From: an uncultured Actinomycetes bacterium
Lineage (GTDB): Bacteria > Actinomycetota > Actinomycetes > Nanopelagicales > Nanopelagicaceae
Reading direction: 5' to 3'
Assembly (NCBI GenBank): GCA_903901905.1
Contig: CAIUSQ010000072.1
Coordinates: 1-11,588 of the forward strand
DNA: 11,588 bases
This document shows, piece after piece, positions 1 to 6,468 of this stretch. The position numbers were made by a program, and so were the translations under genes. The notes under the pieces are model-generated. The model did no database searches. It was not told the origin of the DNA and was given only the letters and a program-made list of their open reading frames with translations. The stretch's first letter is position 1. Each line of letters opens with the position of its first letter.

Positions 1-157
1 AAAAGGTGGCTCAACTCGCGAAGCAAAGCGCGTATGTCTTTCCTGTGATGTTCGTGCAGAGTGTTTGGAATATGCACTTGCACACGATGAACGTTTTGGA
101 ATTTGGGGCGGACTATCAGAGCGTGAACGCCGCCGCCTAAAGCGCCGATCTGCATAA
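1..157 (+). CDS. WhiB-family iron-sulfur transcriptional regulator, C-terminal part (5' end outside window)
   Basis: Only the last 51 codons are present, read in the frame starting at base 2 and ending at TAA 155-157. They contain three cysteines spaced C-x2-C-x5-C (window bases 35-37, 44-46 and 62-64). These are the last three of the four cysteine ligands that hold the [4Fe-4S] cluster in WhiB proteins; the first lies upstream of the window. The GIWGG turn, diagnostic of the family, follows at about bases 98-112, and then an arginine-rich tail (RERRRLKRRS) used for DNA contact. WhiB proteins are redox- or NO-sensitive partners of the primary sigma factor. Position next to the DUF3499/manB/mtrAB cluster matches the whiB (Streptomyces) / whiB2-whmD (Mycobacterium) orthologue that controls septation, but this paralogue assignment rests on synteny only. 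Family assignment is near certain. Confidence 0.93.
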   Translation, partial: KGGSTREAKRVCLSCDVRAECLEYALAHDERFGIWGGLSERERRRLKRRSA

Positions 158-173
158 AGTTAATTTCCCTTTA

Positions 174-211
174 TCTCTTTTGAGATAGCGAGTCTCTTTT
201 GAGATAGCGAG
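174..211 (+). repeat. Perfect 19-bp tandem repeat (two copies) with hairpin potential
   Basis: TCTCTTTTGAGATAGCGAG occurs at 174-192 and again, base for base, at 193-211. Each copy has TCTC-TTTT-GAGA dyad symmetry. In the first copy the stem extends to TATCTC/GAGATA (172-177 with 182-187, loop TTTT). Because the arms are duplicated, GAGA of copy 1 can also pair with TCTC of copy 2, so alternative folds are possible. The end of copy 2 plus the next G forms GAGG (209-212), the ribosome binding site of the following gene, 7 bases before its ATG. No T-run follows either stem, so it is not a standard terminator. Confidence 0.9.
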
Positions 212-219
212 GTGTATTC

Positions 220-3200
220 ATGGCCACAAAAGCTGCAGACGATAAGTTCCGCATTGTTGCGGTTCTAGTTACACACAATGGAGCTTTGTGGTTACCTGAA
301 GTTGTTGCAGCCCTTGGTTCTCAAACTCGTCCTATAGATTTTATTTCTGGAATCGACACAGGTTCAACTGATTCTTCGACGAAGTTATTAAAGTCAGCAA
401 GAATTCCATTTATAACAACCGAACCTGATGTTGGTTATGGCCAGGCGATTTCTCTTGCACTGCAAACTTTGCCCGCATGTGAAACTGATGAATGGATCTG
501 GTTGATCCATGATGACTGCGCTCCAGCACCAACTGCGCTCGCTCAACTTCTTGCTGCAGTACAAGATCGTCCGCAAGTTGTTATGGCTGGACCCAAACTT
601 CTTGGTTGGCATGATCGAACACACTTACTTGAAGCTGGAGTCAGCATTGCCGGCAATGGTGCGCGCTGGACAGGTCTTGAAGTTAACGAGTACGACCAAG
701 GCCAACATGATGGTAATCATGATGTGTTGGCAGTTAGCACTGCAGGTGCATTGATACGACGAGATGTTTTTGAAGAACTTGGCGGACTTGATCCAAATCT
801 GACTCTCTTTAGAGATGATGTTGATTTTGGATGGCGAGTTCGAATTGCTGGACACTCTGTTCTTGCGGCAACAAATGCGGTTGCTTATCACGCACAAGCT
901 GCGGCAAATGAGCGCAGAGTTGTTGACGTAGAAGGCGCACTACTGCACCGTCCGCTTCTATTAGATCGCCGCAACGCAGCCTATGTTCTTTTGGCCAACT
1001 CAACCTGGTGGATGCTGCCTTGGCTTATCATTCAACTCCTTGGCTCAGCATTTGCACGAGCAATTGGATATTTACTCCTCAAACTGCCTGGTTATGCCGG
1101 AGATGAACTACTTGCGATTACAACGTTACTCATTAAGCCACAACGAATTCTCCAGGCTCGAAGGTTTCGCAAAAAACATCGCTTAGTTTCATCACGGGTT
1201 GTTTCGGCCTATATCCCTCCCCGTTGGTCGCAGATTCGCCATGGGAGTGAACATGTAATTGAAACTATCAGAGCTAAACTGTTTCGCCATGAGCAAGCAA
1301 GCCAAACTTCATCAGTTTTAGAATCAAACGAAGAAGATGAAGATCTACTCACACCTGTAAAAAGTAATGAATGGGCTAAGTTTTTCAAGAGACCAGAAAT
1401 CTTGGGATTTCTCACTCTTGGCTTAATAACTTTACTCAATTCAAGACAAAGATTTGGTGACCTAGTTGGTGGTGCACTTGCCTTGACTCCTAAGGGAGCA
1501 ACAGATTTATGGCGCGTTTACTTTGAATCTTGGCATCAAGTAGGTATGGGATCTTCGAGTGCGACGCCAACATGGGTTGCAATAATTGCCTTGGGATCAA
1601 TTCTCACACTTGGTAATGCATCATTTTTCGTGACGTTACTATTTTTAATCGCGCCTCTATTGATTATGTGGTCAGCTCTGCATTTGTTAAAGAAATTAAC
1701 TCAAAACTTATGGATATCAATTCCTGCGGCATTTCTTTACGCAATGTCCCCGGTAACTCTTGCCGCAATTAGTTCTGGAAGGTTAGCAACGCTTGTCATT
1801 TTGGCGCTTGCTCCATTTATTATAACCACCATTTATAAGTGGGAAACTATTGAAAAACTAAGTTGGCGACAAGTTTTTGCGACTGCATTACTTCTCTCAC
1901 TCCTCTACGCCTTTACATTGATGATCTTTGTGGTGGCCATTATTGGTCTGATTGTCATTTCAATTTCAGATTACGAAAAGCATGCAAAGTTGGCAAATGA
2001 TGAACTTTATGCAGATAGATTTAAGAAGCGTGCTTTTACAGTATTCGTACCCTTTTTAGTCAACATCCCTTATTCACTTGAGGCGATAGTTCAACCAAGT
2101 CGGTTCTTAGCTGAGCCAGGAATTGCAATACCAGGAGCCGGAGTTGTTAAAACTGTTTTAGGAGATCCGGGTGGATTTCTACCAATCTGGTTGGTTAGCC
2201 CAATCTTGTTAGTTCTGTTTGTTTCTTTGTTCTCTTCAACAAATGCCCGCAGGATTGCAGAGTATGGAGTTGGTCTATTGGCTTTAGCTGCGGTAATAAG
2301 CTCAATCGATGTATCTACACACGGTAACGAAGCAACTACAAAGGTGTGGGCCGGACCAATTATCGCACTTGCCACTTTGGCAGCAATTTGTTCAGGTACT
2401 GTTTTGTTAGATCGCTTGCGACCAACGTTGGTGTTAAGTCATATTCACTATCGACACTATTTATCTGCATTTCTATTGCTGACAACAATCGTTTATGGTG
2501 TTTTAGCTTCAGTATTTTCAGTCACAACTGGGGCCCAATCCCTTGTACAAGCCAATCGTGCAACTGTAATGCCGGCATTTTTAAATGTGGAGGGTGATGT
2601 AAAAATCTTAGTTCTACGAGAAGCTTCATCGGCAAACCAAAGCAAGATTCAATACTTTATTTCACGTGGTAAAGATATTTCTTTGAGCGATCCTGATGTC
2701 GCACCAGAACAGACCGAGGCGATTGCACAGGCCGCTCTCGGGCTCATTGATGGTTCAGGTATTACCAGCAGCACTACCCTTAGCGATCACGGAATTAAAT
2801 ATGTTTTTGCAAAAGCTCCAATCGAGAAAGAGACAATTCGAGCCATAGATGGTCTTGGGGGATTTACTAGAACATCTGAGACATCTGCCGGCGTTGTGTG
2901 GCAAGTAGCAGGAGAAACTGGACGGTTAATCTTCAAGACCGAAAACGGTTATACAATATTTTTGGAATCTGGTGTTGAGGGAGCGCGAACAAATCTTCCC
3001 TCCGCAGGAACCTTGGTTTTAACTGAAACCTATAACCGTTCTTGGCAAGTACTTCAAGATGGGTATCGACTTGAACGTAGTAGAAATGAACAGGGTCTAC
3101 CAACATTTAAAGTGGAGCAAGCAGGTGAAATCACCCTCATTCACGATGGAACTATTCGTCGAGGTTGGATCTCACTACAACTTATCTTTTTTGTCACGCT

Positions 3201-3264
3201 TCTTGTTTTAGCCCTTCCCGGTGGTCGCCGTAAGCGTGAGATATCCGATTCGGAGTTGGCATGA
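220..3264 (+). CDS. Large GT2-family glycosyltransferase fused to a polytopic membrane region and an extracytoplasmic C-terminal domain
   Basis: This 1014-residue protein likely transfers a sugar from a nucleotide-sugar donor to an envelope acceptor at the membrane. Residues about 10-240 form a GT-A fold: VLVTHN at 15-20, DTGSTD at 46-51, an HDDC metal-site variant of DxD at 97-100, and RDDVDF at 198-203 in the region of the usual catalytic acid. A hydrophobic stretch follows at about 262-290, then a charged cytoplasmic linker with an acidic patch near 370. About eight to nine hydrophobic segments lie between about 390 and 770. A soluble, probably external region covers about 771-982, and a last membrane helix at about 983-1002 is followed by RRKRE. 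The C-terminal W-x-V-x-x-DG pattern resembles the tails of YfhO-like membrane proteins. The start is set by GAGG at 209-212. The gene overlaps DUF5719 by 4 bases (ATGA), so the two are probably translationally coupled. Donor and acceptor cannot be read from sequence. Confidence 0.88.
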   Translation: MATKAADDKFRIVAVLVTHNGALWLPEVVAALGSQTRPIDFISGIDTGSTDSSTKLLKSARIPFITTEPDVGYGQAISLALQTLPACETDEWIWLIHDDCAPAPTALAQLLAAVQDRPQVVMAGPKLLGWHDRTHLLEAGVSIAGNGARWTGLEVNEYDQGQHDGNHDVLAVSTAGALIRRDVFEELGGLDPNLTLFRDDVDFGWRVRIAGHSVLAATNAVAYHAQAAANERRVVDVEGALLHRPLLLDRRNAAYVLLANSTWWMLPWLIIQLLGSAFARAIGYLLLKLPGYAGDELLAITTLLIKPQRILQARRFRKKHRLVSSRVVSAYIPPRWSQIRHGSEHVIETIRAKLFRHEQASQTSSVLESNEEDEDLLTPVKSNEWAKFFKRPEILGFLTLGLITLLNSRQRFGDLVGGALALTPKGATDLWRVYFESWHQVGMGSSSATPTWVAIIALGSILTLGNASFFVTLLFLIAPLLIMWSALHLLKKLTQNLWISIPAAFLYAMSPVTLAAISSGRLATLVILALAPFIITTIYKWETIEKLSWRQVFATALLLSLLYAFTLMIFVVAIIGLIVISISDYEKHAKLANDELYADRFKKRAFTVFVPFLVNIPYSLEAIVQPSRFLAEPGIAIPGAGVVKTVLGDPGGFLPIWLVSPILLVLFVSLFSSTNARRIAEYGVGLLALAAVISSIDVSTHGNEATTKVWAGPIIALATLAAICSGTVLLDRLRPTLVLSHIHYRHYLSAFLLLTTIVYGVLASVFSVTTGAQSLVQANRATVMPAFLNVEGDVKILVLREASSANQSKIQYFISRGKDISLSDPDVAPEQTEAIAQAALGLIDGSGITSSTTLSDHGIKYVFAKAPIEKETIRAIDGLGGFTRTSETSAGVVWQVAGETGRLIFKTENGYTIFLESGVEGARTNLPSAGTLVLTETYNRSWQVLQDGYRLERSRNEQGLPTFKVEQAGEITLIHDGTIRRGWISLQLIFFVTLLVLALPGGRRKREISDSELA

Positions 3265-4571
3265 AGTTAACTAGGCCAATTCAATTCATCACAATATTTC
3301 TTATCATATTTGGTTTAGCAAACCTTGTTGATGCAACCAGATCAACAAAGACCTATACCGAATCTTTCCCCGCTGTTGTCTGCCCACCTACTTTGGCAGG
3401 TTTGTCTTCACAAATTTCATTAGGATCAACAAAAACTCAATTTCAAAGGTTGCAAGATAGAACCGCAAAAACCTCAGCAGCAAAGCTCTCAAGGCTCCCC
3501 GTTATCGCTGATTCCCTATTGGTTAACAGTGAAGTCACTACGCCAGTTGTTTGGCAAAGTCGCGCAGGTCGGTGGGGTGGAGCAGCGCTTTGCATAGGCC
3601 CTGTGACTTCACAGTGGTTTGTCGGTGCAAGCGCCGATGTAACTACGAGAGCACGCCTAGTGGTTATCAACTCTGGACTCAGTGATTCAATTGTTGAAAT
3701 TCAGGCGTTTTCTGAAAATGGTAAGCAACAACTACAGACAATTAATGTAAAAGCAAAGAATTTTGCAGTCATACCTGTAGATACTTTCGCTCCAGGAGAT
3801 CAAGCATTAGCGTTGTTGGTTGAGCCTCAATCCGGGCGAATAAACTCTTTTGTGATCGATGAGCAGGGTCAGGGTCTTCGAAGTATTGGTGGAGACCTGA
3901 TAAATTCCGTAAATTCTGCAAGTAAGTCACTAACTATTCCAGCGATACCAGCTCAAAAACCTGTGCGAGGTCAATCAAACTCACAGGGCCATACGATTCG
4001 AGTTTTAACCCCAGGGCAAGTTGACGCAGATATAACTGTAGAAGTTCTCTCTGCTGATGGTGTTTTTATTCCAGTAGGTCTTAACTCACGGTTGATTTCA
4101 GCGGGTCAAGTTACAGAGTTTGTTTTGAAACCAGAAGTTTCATCAGAGGCATTTGCAATCAGGATTAATGCGACAGAGCCAATATTGGCGGCAGTGAAAT
4201 CTAGAATAACCACCTCTGGAAAATCCGATTATGTGTGGAGTACACCTGCTCCAGAGCTCTCAGAGTTAACAATGGCGATTACCGGATTATCACCATTAAT
4301 AGTATTTGCCGGTGATCAGATCAATGTTTCAATAGATCTGAAATTGGACAATGGAAAAACCGTAAGTAAGAGCGTGGTCGGAAATGATGTCGCGACCTGG
4401 AGACCCCCATCTTCTGCCCGTACTCTGACAATCACGAAGGTTAAAAAAGGCAGCTTTGCTGGGGCCATTGTGACTTCGGTCAATGGAATTGGGTATTTCC
4501 CCTTTGCTATTGGTAGTGAATTGGCAAAGACAGAAATCCCGGATTCAAACATTCAAGTTTTGAATCCTTGA
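3261..4571 (+). CDS. Secreted DUF5719 family protein
   Basis: This 436-residue protein of unknown function starts with a basic residue pair and a hydrophobic core (about residues 8-23), a Sec-type signal peptide probably cleaved near residue 25 (VDA). There is no lipobox cysteine and no C-terminal anchor, so it is likely released or held by other envelope parts. The mature protein has exactly two cysteines: C41 in VVCPP and C111 in ALCIGP, a plausible disulfide. The WFVGAS motif at about 119-124 and the neighbouring beta-rich sequence match the DUF5719 family as I know it, which sits beside this glycosyltransferase type in many Actinobacteria. GGAG at 3252-3255 lies 5 bases before the ATG, inside the preceding gene, and the ATGA overlap indicates coupled translation. 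Role by context: partner of the glycosyltransferase in envelope polymer assembly, which is inference. Confidence 0.82.
   Translation: MKLTRPIQFITIFLIIFGLANLVDATRSTKTYTESFPAVVCPPTLAGLSSQISLGSTKTQFQRLQDRTAKTSAAKLSRLPVIADSLLVNSEVTTPVVWQSRAGRWGGAALCIGPVTSQWFVGASADVTTRARLVVINSGLSDSIVEIQAFSENGKQQLQTINVKAKNFAVIPVDTFAPGDQALALLVEPQSGRINSFVIDEQGQGLRSIGGDLINSVNSASKSLTIPAIPAQKPVRGQSNSQGHTIRVLTPGQVDADITVEVLSADGVFIPVGLNSRLISAGQVTEFVLKPEVSSEAFAIRINATEPILAAVKSRITTSGKSDYVWSTPAPELSELTMAITGLSPLIVFAGDQINVSIDLKLDNGKTVSKSVVGNDVATWRPPSSARTLTITKVKKGSFAGAIVTSVNGIGYFPFAIGSELAKTEIPDSNIQVLNP
4541..4567 (+). terminator. Hairpin at the end of the DUF5719 gene, possible weak terminator or 3' stabiliser
   Basis: GGATTCAAA (4541-4549) and TTTGAATCC (4559-4567) form a perfect 9-bp stem with a 9-base loop. 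The stem ends two bases before the TGA stop codon. An inner alternative, ATTCAA/TTGAAT, is also possible. The stem is AT-rich and followed by TTGATAAT rather than a T-run, so intrinsic termination would be weak. It lies directly before the predicted promoter of the next gene, which fits a transcript boundary. Confidence 0.38.
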
Positions 4572-4600
4572 TAATCCCAAGATTTCTCATCTCATCCCAC

Positions 4601-4613
4601 TAACCTTAAGTTC
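4601..4613 (+). promoter_or_regulatory. Predicted -10 element for a leaderless DUF3499 transcript
   Basis: TAACCT (4601-4606) fits the actinobacterial -10 pattern TAnnnT. Exactly 7 bases separate it from the A of the ATG at 4614, the spacing expected when transcription starts on the start codon itself. There is no purine-rich ribosome binding site in the 42-base gap, which supports a leaderless mRNA. No convincing -35 box is visible. Confidence 0.5.
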
Positions 4614-4979
4614 ATGAGAATCCAAGGTGGACGCAGTTGCTCCCGAGCTGGTTGTAAATCCTTTGCAACTATGACCTTGACCTATGTTTATTCAGAGTCA
4701 ACGGCAGTAGTTGGTCCTCTAGCAACATATTCAGAACCTCACGCATATGATCTTTGTGTCTTGCATGGAACTAGATTAAAAGTTCCAAATGGCTGGAGTG
4801 TGATCAAAGCTGAGATAACAAATGAAGATTTCGGTCCTAGCGATGATGATTTAATGGTTATTGCAGATGCGGTAAGAGAAATTGCAACACAAAGCGTTGG
4901 AAAGACCTCTTCAACAAATGCAGCTCCTTCAGGACAACAGATCGGCCGTCGCGGACATTTACGCTCTGTCCCAAATTAA
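4614..4979 (+). CDS. DUF3499 family small cysteine-containing protein
   Basis: This 121-residue protein of unknown function is conserved across Actinobacteria next to manB. Its N-terminal half carries the family pattern: RSCSRAGC with C9 and C14, the TLTYVYSESTAVVGPLATY segment at about 21-39, and then DLCVLH with C48 and H51. The C-x4-C plus C-x2-H arrangement looks like a zinc site, which is inference from spacing. The segment SVIKAE at 62-67 ends the conserved part. The tail (about 68-121) is acidic, then low in complexity, ending in basic residues, and is probably disordered. The ATG was chosen because it starts 8 residues before the first conserved cysteine and sits at leaderless spacing from a TAnnnT box. 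It is followed 7 bases later by the phosphomannomutase gene, so the two are very likely co-transcribed. Confidence 0.88.
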   Translation: MRIQGGRSCSRAGCKSFATMTLTYVYSESTAVVGPLATYSEPHAYDLCVLHGTRLKVPNGWSVIKAEITNEDFGPSDDDLMVIADAVREIATQSVGKTSSTNAAPSGQQIGRRGHLRSVPN

Positions 4980-4986
4980 ATAGTTA

Positions 4987-6342
4987 ATGGATATTTCACC
5001 AAATTTATTTAAGGCCTACGACATCCGTGGGCTTGTTGATAGTGAGATAGATTCTGATTTTGCATTTGAAACAGGCGTAGCATTTGCACGTTTTTTACAG
5101 ATAGAACGTGAACCTGCAACAGTAGTAATCGGTGAAGACATGCGCCCTTCTTCACCGTTTTTAGCTGAAGCTTTTTCAGCGGGCGTAACATCTCAAGGTA
5201 TGGATGTAATTCGAATTGGCTTAGCCTCTACAGATTTAATGTACTTTGCTTCGGGCAAACTTGGTTTACCTGGTGCAATGTTTACTGCAAGCCATAACCC
5301 TGCTGAGTACAACGGAATAAAACTTTGCCTTAGCCAGGCCCGCCCCATAGGTAAGGAATCAGGACTTTTAGCGATTGAAAAATTCGTTCGAGAAGGCTCA
5401 CCAATCACACTTAGAAATGTAGGCATTGAAAAGCACCAAAACATGTTGGAAGAATATGTAGATCATTTATTAACTCTTGTGAATCTTCGTGAAATTCGTC
5501 CACTTAAGTTAGTCATTGATGCCGGAAACGGCATGGCCGGCTATACAGCCCCGGCAATTTTTGCCAGACTCAACTGCGAAGTGATCCCTATGTACTTTGA
5601 ATTAGATGGCAGTTTTCCAAACCATGAGGCAAATCCACTTGATGAAACCACTTTGGTAGATCTGAAAAAAGCAGTAAAAGAACATTCAGCAGATCTTGGG
5701 CTAGCCTTTGATGGAGATGCTGATCGCTGCTTTCTTGTCGATGAAAAGGGTGAGGGGATCAATCCCTCTGCCCTTACGGCATTAATTGCCGAACGCGAGC
5801 TAAAGAAAAATCCTGGCTCAAAAATAATTTATAACTTGATTTCATCTCGTACAGTTCAAGAGGTGATCTCTGAAAATAAGGGCATCGGGCTACGATCTCG
5901 GGTCGGTCATTCAAATATTAAGAAATTAATGGCAGAAAGCGGTGCTGTTTTTGGTGGAGAGCATTCGGGGCATTTCTATTTCAAAGATTTCTGGCGCGCC
6001 GACTCTGGTGCTTTGGCAGCCTTACATGCCATTGCAGCACTTGGAACAAGTAAAGAGAGCATCTCTGAGCTATTAGCCTCTTACTCTCGGTATGTACAAA
6101 GTGGGGAGATAAATACAAAGGTAGAGGATGTACAACAGGCGACCGAGAATGTAAAAGAGCGATTTTCATCGACTGAGGTTGAGATCGATTACTTAGATGG
6201 CCTGACCATAAATGGTGATAGCTGGTGGTTTAACCTTCGGCCCTCAAACACTGAACCATTGCTAAGGCTCAACGTTGAGGCTAAAGATCAGGCTCAGATG
6301 CAGTCGATACGTGATCAAGTTCTGGCTTTAATTCGAAATTAG
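4987..6342 (+). CDS. manB: Phosphomannomutase (alpha-D-phosphohexomutase family)
   Basis: The enzyme converts mannose-6-phosphate to mannose-1-phosphate, the step before GDP-mannose for mannolipids and other envelope glycans; members of this family may also act on glucose phosphates. All four active-site loops are present in the 451 residues: the phosphoserine loop TASHNP with S102, the magnesium loop DGDADR at 242-247, the sugar-binding GEHSGH at 324-329, and the phosphate-binding RPSNTEP at 418-424. Length is normal for the family. The gene starts 7 bases after DUF3499. No ribosome binding site is apparent before the ATG (AATTAAATAGTTA), so initiation probably relies on coupling to the upstream gene. 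manA (mannose-6-phosphate isomerase), often found just downstream in Actinobacteria, is absent here. Phosphomannomutase rather than phosphoglucomutase is supported mainly by synteny with the mycobacterial manB locus. Confidence 0.92.
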   Translation: MDISPNLFKAYDIRGLVDSEIDSDFAFETGVAFARFLQIEREPATVVIGEDMRPSSPFLAEAFSAGVTSQGMDVIRIGLASTDLMYFASGKLGLPGAMFTASHNPAEYNGIKLCLSQARPIGKESGLLAIEKFVREGSPITLRNVGIEKHQNMLEEYVDHLLTLVNLREIRPLKLVIDAGNGMAGYTAPAIFARLNCEVIPMYFELDGSFPNHEANPLDETTLVDLKKAVKEHSADLGLAFDGDADRCFLVDEKGEGINPSALTALIAERELKKNPGSKIIYNLISSRTVQEVISENKGIGLRSRVGHSNIKKLMAESGAVFGGEHSGHFYFKDFWRADSGALAALHAIAALGTSKESISELLASYSRYVQSGEINTKVEDVQQATENVKERFSSTEVEIDYLDGLTINGDSWWFNLRPSNTEPLLRLNVEAKDQAQMQSIRDQVLALIRN

Positions 6343-6364
6343 CGCCCGTTTTCCATTACGAATT

Positions 6365-6370
6365 TATAGT
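6365..6370 (+). promoter_or_regulatory. Candidate -10 box of a promoter upstream of sahH
   Basis: TATAGT matches the TATAAT consensus at five of six positions. It lies in the 126-base gap between manB and sahH, the largest gap in the window, and predicts a start near 6377 and a leader of about 90 bases. No good -35 hexamer is present at 16-18 bases. TAATCT (6381-6386) is a weaker alternative in the same gap. Confidence 0.4.
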
Positions 6371-6421
6371 GTTGGGGCAGTAATCTATGCACATAGCCGC
6401 CTAGCACAGTAGAGCCCTACG

Positions 6422-6460
6422 CCTTAGGTATCCAATTAGTACTTTAAATACCTTATAAGG
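6422..6460 (+). promoter_or_regulatory. Possible leader hairpin covering the sahH ribosome binding site
   Basis: CCTTAGGTA (6422-6430) can pair with TACC (6449-6452) and TAAGG (6456-6460), giving nine pairs with a three-base bulge and an 18-base loop. The AAGG arm is part of the strong AAGGAGA ribosome binding site (6457-6463), which sits 5 bases before the ATG. The 3' arm also lies inside the perfect DNA palindrome CCTTATAAGG (6451-6460). Folding would hide the site; no ligand or protein partner is evident. Confidence 0.33.
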
Positions 6461-6468
6461 AGAATCAA

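Noticed and set aside
172..211. CRISPR array or rho-independent terminator in the repeat spacer
   Set aside because: There are only two copies with no spacers between them, and the stems are short and not followed by a T-run.
2091..2375. 94-codon minus-strand frame inside the glycosyltransferase gene
   Set aside because: It is opposite membrane-helix coding sequence, with no domain and no start context; a shadow frame.
6330..6364. AATTCG/CGAATT inverted repeat at the end of manB as a terminator
   Set aside because: Only six pairs separated by 23 bases, and no T-run; too weak to support.
6343..6468. SAH riboswitch before sahH
   Set aside because: The conserved core of that riboswitch as I know it is not found in the gap; only generic stems can be drawn.
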